Shown here: positions 10,693 through 21,507 of the stretch, piece by piece
Position numbering within the stretch: the stretch's first letter is position 1
Layout: each line of letters starts with the position of its first letter
Origin: Neoscytalidium dimidiatum
Taxonomy: Eukaryota; Ascomycota; Dothideomycetes; Botryosphaeriales; Botryosphaeriaceae
Assembly: GCA_037367355.1 (NCBI GenBank)
Contig: CM074704.1
Coordinates: forward strand, 930,001-994,000
DNA length: 64,000 bases
Direction of reading: 5' to 3'
Position numbers and translations under genes: made by a program
Notes under the pieces: model-generated
What the model saw: the letters and a program-made list of their open reading frames with translations, nothing else
Database searches by the model: none
Told to the model about the DNA's origin: nothing

Positions 10693-12511
10693 CGCTGATA
10701 GGTGTCCGCGCGGGCTGGAGGTCGGTGGCGGGCGGGCGGGTATGGAAATTCTCGAGCAACACAAGGGTCTCAGGTCAGTCCTGCGACAATGACAGCTGTC
10801 AGCGGGCACGGAACGTGCGTTTGGCAAGGACTCATGTAAGAGGAGGCGCGGTTTGCCCGAACAGGCGGCTGTTCGGTGTTGCGCACAGCACTCTTCTCGC
10901 CCCCGGGCAATCGGACTTGGTATGCGAACGCAAAAAATAGAAAAGAAAAAGTCGATGACGTCAGGAAATTACTTTGGTCGAAACGGGGCGAGGCGCAGGA
11001 AGGAGAGGTTTTGGAAAGGTAGGTTTAGCTACTAGGTTCGGCGGCGACTGCACGGGGAAAGCGAATGGGCGAATCCCAAGAAAGGACGCCGACGTGTCTC
11101 AGGAATGTGATCACGCAAGTCAGATGAAACAGATCAGCCAGAGCGAGAATTATTCCGAGAGGTGGACGCTTGCGCTGATGTAGCAGCAGAAATATTAAAA
11201 CCCCTGTCGCACACATGCAACCAGACGGACAAGAGGTTTACGTACGTTGAATGACTGGCGAGTCTCGGCCATCTTGTCTGCTTTCCTCTGCCCGGCCGTT
11301 TCAGGACCCCGGCTAGACGCCCGCGCTCGACGAAGCTATTGGTACGTGTATTAGCTTGCTTTTTTCGCGTTATCGCGCCAGTGCTTGGGCCTCGTAAGTC
11401 GGTTGCTGTTCGCGCTATGGATTCGGCAGGAGCTTTTTCTGCGTTTTCGTCGCACCCCAGCCGATGTGCAAAAGCATAACTATAGAAGGTACTCTATATC
11501 GCCCCGAATACGACCCTGCCACGGCCAGGGGTCCGCGGGTAGGGGGGAGGCTGCCCGTCCGCTCGTTCGCTGCTCGCTCCCCCCACCCACCCAATCACGA
11601 GATCTCGAAGCGTGATTCATGCGCAGTAAGTAATGGAAAATATGCCGTGTCACCCCAACTTACCATCCGTTAAGTACGCTGGGAGAAGAATGCGTGCGAC
11701 CACGGGCAATCCTGAAGCGGTGTGCACCAATCTACCTCCCCTCCTCGTCCAAGCCCGGCCAATCACTGCCGAAGGTTAACGGTAGGCCCGAAGCATAAAT
11801 CCAGACGAGTGTGCAGCATCCTTTGTTCATTTGGCTAGATGCTTCGACTCGATACGACCCGCCAATGCAAGGAGCGACCCTAATCTGCGTGTTCCGATTA
11901 AGCCTTTACCCATTGCACTGCAGCTGGCTATCTGCTGCACGACATCATGTGCAGCTCGCTCGAGGCGAGGGACGTCCGAACACTTCCGGATGAGGATGTA
12001 CAACGCGCAGGATGAGATGAAGGGCACGGGAAAAAAGGCTTGGTTGTATGGATCAGCGCGCACTGCCCGTATTCACGAGTTGGACAAAGCCGTAAAATTA
12101 AAGTGGATTAGGAGTTTACTGCGAGAATCTTGAGCATGAAGCCAAACGGGGGTGTACGGGATACGGAAAACTCTTCACACGGTAAAGTTGGAGCGAGTAC
12201 ATAGCCTTTTCCCCCAGTGTTAAATGCGACACCATCTATTGCCATCTTGAGGCACAATCGAAGCTTTTTGCCGGTTGCACATTTGGCAGAATAGCGCCCC
12301 GTGTCTAAAAGATATCTCATGAGCATCATGAAAGCCTCAGCACAGACAGAGATAACGTGTGGAGCGGAAATCTACAAGCCTTACCCACCAACTCAATCTT
12401 ATCCCTACGCCGTGATTCCTTGAGCCCAATCGTCCAGTCCGTCATCAATCGCAGACCCACAGCCCCAACGAATCCTTCCAGAATCCCAAACTCCTACATG
12501 CCGGCCCCGAT
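10693..12511. other. Intergenic
   Basis: About 1.8 kb between the AlkB start and the JAC1 stop, both on the minus strand. It presumably holds the AlkB promoter and 5' UTR. No domain-bearing frame, RNA gene or repeat recognised. Confidence 0.5.
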
Positions 12512-13348
12512 CTAATGCTCCAACACGACCGGCTTCCCCGGCTCCCACGCATCCAAGCTCTCCCTGATGTTGACCCAATACCGCAACTTCACCGCCTCGA
12601 CCTTCGCCCTCTCCACATCGTCCACCCTGAACGCCTCGTCCAGCACGCCCACGCTCTCCGCGATCCTCGCCTCGTTCTCCTCCCGCATCGCCTGCACCTC
12701 GCCCTCGCTCTCCGCCTCCTCGATGCGCTCGCGCATCTCCAGCACCTCCATCAGCAGCTCCGGATCCTCCACCTTCAGCGTCTCGTCCGCCGCGACGTCG
12801 ACGCCGCGCAGCTGCAGCAGGTGCTGCGCGCGCAGCAGCGGGTTCTGCAGCGTCTTGTACGCCTCGTTGATGCGCGCCGACACGCCGTCCTGCCGCCGCT
12901 TGTCCGCCGCCGCCGCGTGCTGCACGCGGTCCGGGTGCGCGGCCGCCTGCAGCTGCAGGAACTCGTTGCGGAGGGCGCGCAGGTCGATCGCGAAGGGCCC
13001 CGCCGGCGGCGGGCCGTGGGGCAGCGTCTTCGGGAAGAGGGAGTAGTGGGTGTATTGCTGTTGGCGTTGCGGGTCTTGCTGCTGCTGCTGCGGTGGCGTT
13101 GACGTTGGCGTTGGCGCTGCGTCCGTGGGGGTCGAGGTCGAGGTCGAGGGCTGCGAGCCCTGTAGGCGCGCAGGAGATGTGCTTAACGCGCGGATGGGAT
13201 GTGCGGACGTCGCCGGGGAGGAACGGATGCGGAGGTGTGGGGGAGTTCGCGGAGCAGTGGTGGGAGTAGGTGGGAAAGTGGTAGCTTGAAGCTCGCGGTG
13301 GACGACAGCGCGGAGCCAGCTGAGGGTTTGCGGTGTTGCTGCGCGCAT
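12512..13348 (-). CDS. JAC1: Mitochondrial J-domain co-chaperone for Fe-S cluster assembly (HscB/Jac1 type)
   Basis: Single exon, 278 residues. The protein stimulates the mitochondrial Hsp70 that moves Fe-S clusters from the Isu1 scaffold to recipients. The N-terminus (about 1-65) is rich in Arg, Ser, Ala and Thr with almost no acidic residues, as expected for a mitochondrial presequence, followed by a Ser/Thr/Pro and poly-Gln linker (about 65-99). The J-domain starts at YSLFPKTLP; its HPD signature is at 138-140 in AAAHPDRV, followed by INEAYKTLQNPLLRAQHLL. The C-terminal half has the HscB oligomerisation-like three-helix region, including DPELLMEVLEMRERIEEA and FRVDDVERAKVEAVKLRYWVNI, which in this family binds the scaffold protein. 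Length is near that of other fungal Jac1 proteins apart from the long presequence. Start is the first ATG of the frame. Confidence 0.92.
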   Translation of the reverse strand: MRAATPQTLSWLRAVVHRELQATTFPPTPTTAPRTPPHLRIRSSPATSAHPIRALSTSPARLQGSQPSTSTSTPTDAAPTPTSTPPQQQQQDPQRQQQYTHYSLFPKTLPHGPPPAGPFAIDLRALRNEFLQLQAAAHPDRVQHAAAADKRRQDGVSARINEAYKTLQNPLLRAQHLLQLRGVDVAADETLKVEDPELLMEVLEMRERIEEAESEGEVQAMREENEARIAESVGVLDEAFRVDDVERAKVEAVKLRYWVNIRESLDAWEPGKPVVLEH

Positions 13349-13909
13349 TGTATAGTCGGAACGTGAGTAGGTGGCTGTGGCGTGGAGAAGGTCGTTGTTG
13401 ATGAAGGATTGATGCAGGGCGTCGCTGCGAGATCGCAGTCGCTAGAAATTCGAGCCATGACTCGAACGCGATCGTAATCGACGTCACCACACTGCAAGAG
13501 CCCTGCCACGTAGCAGCCTAAGGCAACAACACCTTGCAACTAGGACCTTTTGTAAACGACAGGGGTATTAAATATATTCAATGATCCCACTCCTTCACAG
13601 AAGTACGTGGTTCGCAGTCTGACTCGCTAATGTTGAATAATGGCCCAAATTCCCCAACGATGATAAAGTGATGCTCGGGGGTATAACCAAATTTTCACAT
13701 CCACCGAAAGGAAATGAAATCTCCCATCAAGCGAAAGAACCTTGCTGCCCGCTCAACGTGCGGTATCCCTTCCCAGACAATATGAAAACCATGTAAAACC
13801 CAGCCGTGCTTCCTAAAGTCACAATCCTAGTGAACCAAGCCAAATATGCAAAGTATCCGAAAAGAAATCCCATCATCACCTTTTCCCAGTCTTCTCGTCC
13901 GTCTCGTAA
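13349..13909. other. Intergenic
   Basis: 561 bp between the JAC1 start and the stop of the next minus-strand gene; probable JAC1 promoter plus 3' UTR. Nothing else recognised. Confidence 0.5.
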
Positions 13910-16168
13910 TTATGCGGCCTGCGATACAGGCTGTGGTGCTGGATGATCCTGTGTAACGTCCATTTTATCGCTCTCCTGAACCTCTGATACCGGTGACCTC
14001 GAATGAGAATTGGAGTGAGAGTGACCGTTCATCTGAGATGCCTTCTCGGCGGATTCTTCGATCTCGGAAACGGAGCGCTCGGAAGGCGTGTTGATTTCAG
14101 GCTTGACCTTGGCCGCTGTGGGAGAGGTACCACCGGGGAAGAACTGATCGTGGAAGTTACGACGATGAACCTGGTCATCGACGCCATTGGGGAACATCTG
14201 CTTCATGATGGCCTCATGGCGACCTTGGGCGTCACCAGCCGATGCTTCCTTCTCCGGTGTGCTCCCAGTCGTTTGGCTGCCGTTTTGGCTACCGTTGTTC
14301 AAAGGCGTACCCGCCAGACCTGATGTTGGAGTGTTCGCGCGATGTTCCATGTTGCGCTCTTGCTCTTTCCGAGCATGAACCTTGCGAAGGTTCGCAGCAC
14401 TGCTCTGCGAACGCATATCAGGCCTTCCGTCCTTACGGATGAGGATACCATCGGCGTTGCGGACAGGCTTCGTCCTAGTCTTCTTGGTGTGAGCATACGG
14501 GTCAGCACCGACACTCGGGCGCGTCATTTCGATCGGTCTCATCGCGAGGGGACCGTTGCCTCCCGAGCTGCGGCGCACAATGCTGCTTCCTCGGGGAACC
14601 TTGTTCCCATTCGGTAAGACTTCCATGTGATAGTAGCCCTCGGGCCCTGCTTGGTAACCGGGTTTCTCCCACTCCGGCGTGCCAAGTTCCCGGGAGTCAG
14701 CAGGCAAGCTCCGACGACCGCGGCCACGGCCACCTCCTCTTCCGCGCCTCGACTCCTTGCCTGCCGAGGAGGGGGCACGTTGTGGATCAGCATGCCAGCT
14801 GTCTTCTGGATGCGTTTGCTCAGTCGAGCTGTATGGGACAAAAGTCGTAGGCGTCGCAGCTGAAAACTGCTGTTGCTCGCGCATAGCCTCTGCATGGTGA
14901 TCCCTGCTGTCTCTCTCTACCGGATCGTACCTCATGGTAGTTGATGCTGGCGTCGACTCTGGTCCAACTCTGGGCTCAAGAGGCGCGAGCTTGGGACGCT
15001 TCGGCGAACCCATCGTCTCCGACCGTCCGTCCATGGGACTATCGACCCCGTTAGGATGCTGCCTCTTGGCGCTGGGGTTCACCGAGACCCAGCCACTGTT
15101 CTGACCCTGCTGGCTCGGCTGACTTCCAGGCGTGGAGGCACTGTGCATATCTTGAGGAGCAGTATGGTACGGCTGAACTGGAGGCGCTGGCCGGAGATCT
15201 GGGCGCAACTCCGTGTGCCCAGGAGTACCTATACGGGGCAGAGGCGGAGAGGCGTGGTACGCAGGCGCTTGGTGGTGAGGCGGCGGCGGCGGCGGGGCCG
15301 CATGGCTAGGATGAGGAGCGTGCTGCATGGGATGAGGCGGGTGTATTTGAGGGGGCTCCCGCGGAGAGGCAAACGGACCAGCCGATTGCGGTGGTGCTGA
15401 GTTGCTGGGAGGTGCCGCTGATGCCGCCGCGTTCTCCTCCATGATCTTGATGCGCCGCTTGATGATCTCAAGCTGCATTTTCAAGGCGTCTACCTCATTG
15501 ACCTTGGCGGCCACGCTAGTGAGGTTGTTCGCAAAGATCTCGAGGGTGGCATCGTCGAGATTGCCCCCAGAGCCAGACTGTGCCGGCGCCGGTGCAACTG
15601 GGCGGGATTGAACTTCTCTTCTCAGCGCACTAACTACGCTCTCCAGACGGATCATCTCATCGGAGAGGCGGCTAACCGCATTGCTGAGAGTTTCGAAGTC
15701 CCTACGCTGGGTCTGGAGGCCTGCGGTGTTATACTGGACCTGGGTTTGCAGGCGCGAGAGGGCGTCCATGGACACCTCCTGCGGGCTGGGGCTCGGGTAG
15801 GCGACTGAAGTGCCATTGGGCCTGTGGCCGTTGGTGGTGGGAGTTTGCGCCGGCAAACTGTACTCCCGCGACCTGGACGAGGCGGGTGGCGAGGGCCGGC
15901 CACTGATTGGCGGCAGGGTGGGCTTCTGCTGCGGCGCGGGAATGGGAGAGGGGTGAGCAGAAGAGCTGGCAGTAGAGGCAGATGCGGGAGCATGTGCCGG
16001 CTGGGATGCAGGGGAGGGATGGGAGTGGGTGAGGCGGTGATCGGCCTCATGCGGGCGGTGGTCGACGTCCATCATGATGGCGGATGACTCGTCAGAAGAA
16101 CGGAGGTCAGGCTTGGTGTCGAGAATGGGCGGCGGTTTCTTATTAGTTTGTTCGCATCGCAGTTCCAT
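13910..16168 (-). CDS. Conserved-looking Pro/Ser-rich protein with coiled coil and RGR motif; function unknown
   Basis: Single exon, 752 residues from the ATG at 16168. An internal ATG-ATG pair at 16075 (protein beginning MMDVDHRP) is an equally credible start and would give 721 residues. I do not recognise the family. Visible parts: disordered Pro/Ser/His-rich N-terminus to about 130; a predicted coiled coil in two blocks (about 133-190 and 207-247) rich in Leu at heptad spacing; a long Pro/His-rich linker; a basic RRGRGGGRGRGRR patch (about 475-486) like AT-hook or RGG-type nucleic-acid binding segments; then low-gap blocks that look most conserved, PEWEKPGYQAGPEGYYHMEV (about 498-517) and DGILIRKDGRPDMRSQSSAA (about 573-592). 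Near the C-terminus, EAIMKQMFPNGVDDQVHRRN is another dense block. Several KR/SPKRPK clusters suggest nuclear location. A chromatin or RNA role is a guess. Confidence 0.75.
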   Translation of the reverse strand: MELRCEQTNKKPPPILDTKPDLRSSDESSAIMMDVDHRPHEADHRLTHSHPSPASQPAHAPASASTASSSAHPSPIPAPQQKPTLPPISGRPSPPASSRSREYSLPAQTPTTNGHRPNGTSVAYPSPSPQEVSMDALSRLQTQVQYNTAGLQTQRRDFETLSNAVSRLSDEMIRLESVVSALRREVQSRPVAPAPAQSGSGGNLDDATLEIFANNLTSVAAKVNEVDALKMQLEIIKRRIKIMEENAAASAAPPSNSAPPQSAGPFASPREPPQIHPPHPMQHAPHPSHAAPPPPPPHHQAPAYHASPPLPRIGTPGHTELRPDLRPAPPVQPYHTAPQDMHSASTPGSQPSQQGQNSGWVSVNPSAKRQHPNGVDSPMDGRSETMGSPKRPKLAPLEPRVGPESTPASTTMRYDPVERDSRDHHAEAMREQQQFSAATPTTFVPYSSTEQTHPEDSWHADPQRAPSSAGKESRRGRGGGRGRGRRSLPADSRELGTPEWEKPGYQAGPEGYYHMEVLPNGNKVPRGSSIVRRSSGGNGPLAMRPIEMTRPSVGADPYAHTKKTRTKPVRNADGILIRKDGRPDMRSQSSAANLRKVHARKEQERNMEHRANTPTSGLAGTPLNNGSQNGSQTTGSTPEKEASAGDAQGRHEAIMKQMFPNGVDDQVHRRNFHDQFFPGGTSPTAAKVKPEINTPSERSVSEIEESAEKASQMNGHSHSNSHSRSPVSEVQESDKMDVTQDHPAPQPVSQAA

Positions 16169-18484
16169 TCTTGGCAATTGGAAAATTCCCGGAGCCTATG
16201 CGATGACACATGTCAGCAGTGCTTGCAAATAAAGGGCCGCATGCCACACAAAGAAGCGGACAGGGACGGGCGCCACGCACCAAACGAGTACCTCTGTCTC
16301 GGGCGGCTGGGCAAGCAGACGCAGCGGCAGTGGCAGTCAGAGAGGCCGTGGCAGGCGAGGAAGGATGTGCCTATGTATATGCAAGCGCACACTTAGTGTG
16401 GGCCCGCATGGCTTCTTTAATAAAGTAAAACATTGCGGCCAATATAGCTCAAAGGTATAAAGTAGATTAGCGCGTAATTGACCGCCCCGAGCGAGGGCAG
16501 GGCAGGAAGGGCGATTAACCTTTAGGGCCGGCCGTGCAGGGGGGCGCGCTGGGAAGCCGCCGTTGTGTGGCGCTGCGCTCGAAATGAGGAGGGCAGCGGA
16601 GAATTCGCGACGGGCAGCGAGACGCCTGCCCGCGAGCCAACCGCGCGCGCGCAACACTCTGAGCTGTCCCCTGAGCACCACCGGGCACGAGGGCAGCCGG
16701 ACCAAGCTGAGAGTGCGCTCTCGCCGCCACGCTGATACGAGATCGCTTACGAGGACTGACTGACGGCCGCCGAGCGGCGAGCTACCGTCGAGCAACAGCG
16801 CTTGTCGTCTCGTCTCGTCTCGTCTCGTCTCGTCCAGTCCAGTCCAGTCCAGTCCAGTCCAATCCGATCCAATCCAATCCAATCCAATCCAGTCCGTTCT
16901 CGTTGCACGCGACCCGCTGCTGCTCTGCTCCTACGCTCCTACGCTTCTCTGCGCCTCCGAAGAACTAGGAATACGGACGGCGTAGCGCAGCGCATCGCAG
17001 GCCGTGTTGGAGCGAGTGCCGCGCCAGGGCCGCGATCAGGACCAGGACAATGCCCAGGACCAGCGCGAGCCATTGAGCTTTCTGGCTGGTCCTGCTACCT
17101 TAAGTCACTCTTCGCTATGACGCCTGCTCGCCGTCGCGGTCGCCGTACCCGTCACCTCGTCGTCGCCGTCACGCGCAGATCGCGGGCACCGGTGAATGCG
17201 GACGCAGCAATTGGGGCGCTGCGTGGGGCGCTCGGGGCAAGTGGTTGTGCGCGAGTCTACAAATATCGCTTGGATCTGCTGCGAGCAGGATCGGCCTGGC
17301 GCATCGTGCTCCTTCCAGCGAGTGCTTGCGTGCTTCTACTCGCGCCTACAGCCTAATAGCGGCAGGGTTGCGTGCCCTTTCCGCCGCAGCCGGTACGACA
17401 AATCGATTATTCATAGAATAGGTGCAGCCACAGCCAACGTGCAACGGTAACTTGGCCGAGCCTAGTCGACCAAAGGATCGCGCTGCATGATGATAAGCAC
17501 CGCGGCCTTGCCTCTCCTGATGCCGCCCCGCCCAATCAGCGCTGCCGAGGCGCGCAAAAGAATCGACGAACCAAGTGATGCAAACGTCGACGGCGACGGC
17601 GAGTGCGACTGGCCCGGCGCCGGGGCGGTCAGGGGCTGCGTGTACAGGCAATACTATTATTTGAGGCACCGGCACCAAGTACCAGCTCTTCCCAGAGCCG
17701 GCTGGCGAGCGAGCACAGTGCCACAAGCAGCCAGTTGCCTGCCCTCAGCAATAAAAATCCAGAAGTCCCGCGCGTGCGCCCTTGTTTCAGGCCCGAGTGC
17801 GCGGTTGCACGCAGTCCAGGGCGTGGAGTGACGGTGGTGATACCACAGCTATAGCGGGGCGCAACTCTGGCGCGACGAGTAGGTGAGCAGCAGCACCAGC
17901 CGCTACCAGCAGCGGTGGCCGCGGCAGCGAGCAAGATACGCGCAAGTCCAGCGCATATCCGATATATCCGCGCCGAGCATGGCAAGCAAGCCACGGCCAC
18001 GGCCACGGCCACAAGAACACGCCGAACGCAGGCAGTCCAGTCCGCGCAACTCTAACAGCAACAAGTCCGCCACCTGCCAAAACTTTTTTTTCGAAGCTTT
18101 GCGACACATCCCTGGGGTGTGCCACCGCTCGGCAGCTTCCAGGTCGCACTAGGAATCGACGACGAACCCTTACGTCAGCCAGGGTCTTGTGCGTGGCCCA
18201 GCCAGTAGGCGCGCGCCAGCGTCATCCGCATTATCTATCATTAATCACCAAGCAATCGCGGATGGGATTCGCTGATGCTGATGCTCGCTGCCTGCGGTGG
18301 CCGCTGCTGCCGGATGCAGCGAGAGCCTTTAGCCTTTTCGCGCACCACTCGCAACGGTCCCGCAATTCGTCGAAGCTAGGGCGCAGCGCTCCCTCAGAAG
18401 CCTAAAAGGCAAAATGCTCCATGCACGTAGCCATGAACGGCATCTGTACCTTCTCCGCCAACCCGCGCCAAGCCCATTCTAGCC
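16169..18484. other. Divergent intergenic region with GC-rich low-complexity DNA
   Basis: About 2.3 kb between two divergently transcribed genes, so it must hold both promoters. It is GC-rich with many frames open by composition only. It contains a compound pentanucleotide microsatellite at 16805-16895 and short GGCCAC-type repeats near 17992-18012. No gene supported. Confidence 0.5.
16805..16895. repeat. Compound pentanucleotide microsatellite
   Basis: Three consecutive blocks of five-base units: TCTCG-type (about 16807-16833), CCAGT-type (about 16834-16860) and CCAAT-type with one variant unit (about 16861-16890). Each block differs from the next by one or two bases per unit, suggesting stepwise mutation and re-expansion of one ancestral array. 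Confidence 0.9.
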
Positions 18485-20263
18485 ATGTCAGCTACAGAGA
18501 CTATTACCACCACGGCCATTCAGCTGCAGACGCGCCCACCGCCCCAGCGCGACGTCCCCATTTCCAATACACGTACCTCCACCACCACCACCGACGCCCC
18601 CGGGTGGGCCCAGGCCACTGCTCCCAACGATCCCGACAACGTCGTCGAAGCTTTACGCCTTGCCGATGCTACCGTGCCCGACGGCGGCCACGGCTGGGTT
18701 GTCGTGGCCGCCGGCGCCGTGCTGGCCTGGTGGTTCATCGGCACCTCGTACTGCTGGGGCGTCCTCCAGAGCGCGCTCGTCGCCGAGGGCGTGTCGTCGG
18801 CCTCGACGCTCGCCTTCGTCGGCTCGTTGACAGTGGCGTGCAATGCCGTCTTCGCTGCCGGTGCGGCGCAGGTGCTGCGGAAGCTGGGCTCGCGTTCCAC
18901 TGCCCTTCTCGGCACGAGCCTGCTGGGCCTGGGCTACGTGTTTGCCGGCTTCTGCACGCATAGCGTCGCAGGCCTCTTCATTACTGCCGGTCTGATTACG
19001 GGCGTGGGCATCAGGTAAGAGTTGCTTATAATATTCACCTATATAACCTGTTCGCTTTATGCATGCTGCTACTCCGGACATAGTTCTCCGCTTCTATATC
19101 CGGGGTGATGGGGATTCGTGCCAATGTGCGCGCCGTCGCATGAACTTGGCTGGATTGGAGAAGGGCTGCTGTTATTAGCGGGCACCGTCGCTTCGTGCCC
19201 CGTGCCGCCAATCTACGGAGAGACAGGAGCGTGCTAACGCTTATTTTCACAGCCACTGCTATATGACGGTCAGCACTATAACAGCGCAGTATTTTTGCAA
19301 GAAGCGAGGCATCGCCAATGGGATCATCTATGCGGGGGGAGGCCTCGGTGGTGCAGTCACGTCTTTGGCAATGGAGCGGTTGATCGAGGAGGTTGGAACG
19401 GCGTGGACGTTTCGAGTCATTGGCCTGTTGACGCTGGGGACATGCTTACCAGTGGCCTGGTTACTCCAGGAGCGCACGTCTATCCAATCAAAAAAGTTCA
19501 TTGATTGGTAGGATCATCATTCCCCTTTGTTACCAGACGGGCAAGAGCGTATTGTAAGGCTAACATTGGACGGCGTGGCATGGCAGGCGGCTGGTCAGAG
19601 ATTATCGCTTCATCACCATCTTCCTGGCCGGGGCCATAGGGACGTTCCCCCTGTTCGTGCCGCCTTTCTTCCTGCCGCTGTACAGCAGCTCGCTGGGCAT
19701 GTCGGCCGGCACAGGCGCCGGGCTGGTGGCAGGCTTCAACTTTGCGAGCGCGTTCGGGCGCATTGCGTGTGGGTTTATGAGTGACGTCGTGGGTCCACTG
19801 AACACCCTATTCATCTCGTTCATGTTGACGGCCTTAAGCATGCTTGCCCTCTGGCCTGAATCGACGGCAGTCGCGCCGCTCGCTGTGTTTGTGGTGATCA
19901 ACGGGGCAGCGAACGGCGGCTTCTTCTCGACGATGCCGACAGTCGTGGGCAACGTATTTGGATCGGCCCGTGTCGCGGTCGCAATGGCCATGATAGTCAC
20001 GGGCTGGACAGGCGGATACCTGCTGGTAAGTGGCCTTGCTTTGGCATGACGTCGACGGGCCTATCTGGCGGGCACGGATGCTGATCGCGAGATAGGGAGC
20101 GCCTATTGCGGGCTTCATGCTCAACGCGTACGGCGGTGAGAAGGCGGGCTTCGAAGCATATCGGCCAGCAATCTTCTACGCAGGCTCGATGGCATTGGCT
20201 GCGGCGGGGTTGACCGCTTTTGTTCGGCTTAGGATCAATCCGCATCCGTCGGGCAGGCTGTAA
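18485..20263 (+). CDS. Major facilitator superfamily transporter, monocarboxylate-transporter-like
   Basis: Membrane transporter of about 12 helices; members of this fungal group resemble animal monocarboxylate transporters and move small carboxylates or other solutes, but the substrate cannot be read from sequence. Exons 18485-19014, 19253-19507, 19587-20025 and 20096-20263 join to 463 residues. The N-terminal tail (1-65) is cytosolic and Ser/Thr-rich. The signature DGGHGW (66-71) opens the first helix, as DGGWGW does in the MCT family. Gly/Ala-rich helices follow, including YCWGVLQ, YFCKKRGIANGI with the loop motif after helix 4, and FGRIACGFMSDVVG in the second half, which matches the conserved loop 8-9 motif. 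The junction restoring DWRLVRDYRF fixes the third exon start at 19587. The first intron (238 nt) is longer than the others here. A small secreted protein gene lies downstream on the same strand; no functional link is evident. Confidence 0.9.
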
Positions 20264-20310
20264 AAATGTAAAAAAAAAAAAAAAAAAAAGCCAGCAGGGG
20301 GAGGGCGCGC

Positions 20311-20341
<31 letters not shown>

Positions 20342-21507
20342 GTCATGGCCGCACGTGAACAGCGAGGGGCCTGAGAGTTAGGGACAGCTGTCTCTCTGGC
20401 TCTGGGCAGCGAACGGCCCTCTTGTACACGGATACGATATCGGCCTCGCATAAACGGCAAAGGGTGCCGGGGGCTGGCGTTGGGATTTGGAATGTTCCGT
20501 TGGGTGGATGGGCCGAGTCGTGGAGATGGCGGCGTCGACTTGCACGCAAGCGGCATCCCAGGGGATTGTTACCCCAAGCTGCCAGAGGCGGTAAACTCTG
20601 CCGCTCGGGGGCCGGCCGAGCCTAAAGCATGTACAGGCGCTATAGATGATTCGATTTGGGCGATTTTGCCTGAATAATGGGCGTTGAATAGAGAGTAAGC
20701 ATGCCTGCAGCCCATCCGGATCGTCGGCGCAATTATGTGTGAGTCGCATCCGATGCTGGCGCTGGCGCGCGTGTGCAAAAGCTTGTGTGCTGGTTGACTC
20801 GCTCGCGCTGGCCCAACTTAAATTGACGATCGCCGAGGACGAAACAGCGCCTGCGACTTGAAACACCGGGCGGCCCGCGCGCAAAACACTGCGAGCCCTC
20901 GCGGCCAGTCGTTCGCATGCCGCAAGCCCATCACGTGTCGCGCCTGCCTGTTTGGGGCCGCTGGTTCTGCGTGCCTGCCGGTTCAACACCACCTCCTGTC
21001 GCAGCCGCCACGCTGATTACGCGCGCGCTCGCCGTGATTGGGCTGTGCCTGGCCGCAAAGGGGCCGCACATGGCGAGAGGGCGGGAGCAGCTGTCAGCCG
21101 CCAGCCGCCAGCGGACCCCACGCGACATGTCTATAAGCTCGTGTTCCGCAGAGGATGCTGCCGTGGTCCGCAGGCTGATGCGAAGCGCACAATCCTCTGC
21201 CAGTCGCTCCCGAGCCGCGCTCACTTCATCTTTCACACTGGACGTCTAGTGCTCACCACCGCAGGTGACGGTCGTGACTGCCTTTCTTTGCCATTCCCTC
21301 ATAAGTCCACTGCTGTGGCGCTGCCCGTCCAATTCCTTCCGCAGCCCTTGCTTCCTTTCGACTTTCAACTTTCGACTTCGCGATACCCGGTCAGGCAACC
21401 ACCAAGATCTTCTTCTCTACTTCGCTTCTTTGGCGACTTTGACACACCTTCAATTTCAATTCTCCTTTCTACAATTTTTTCCTCATTCCTTCGGAACGGC
21501 AGTCAAC
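20264..21507. other. Intergenic, promoter of the secreted protein gene
   Basis: About 1.2 kb between two plus-strand genes. It begins with the poly-A/GGGCAT repeat; the last 200 bases before the next ATG are CT-rich (around 21310-21490), a common feature of fungal core promoters and 5' UTRs. No further gene seen. Confidence 0.5.
20270..20346. repeat. Poly-A run and GGGCAT hexamer array just after the MFS stop
   Basis: A run of about 20 A starts at 20270, seven bases after the stop codon. It is followed by five perfect GGGCAT units (20311-20340) and one variant. The array lies in the probable 3' UTR of the transporter. Confidence 0.9.

Noticed and set aside
12405..13490. 361-codon minus-strand frame overlapping JAC1
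   Set aside because: Alternative frame of the JAC1 region; the HPD J-domain and HscB helices lie in the other frame.
20975..20990. GGTTCAACACC, resembling a tRNA B box
   Set aside because: No matching A box upstream at the right distance and no cloverleaf could be drawn.
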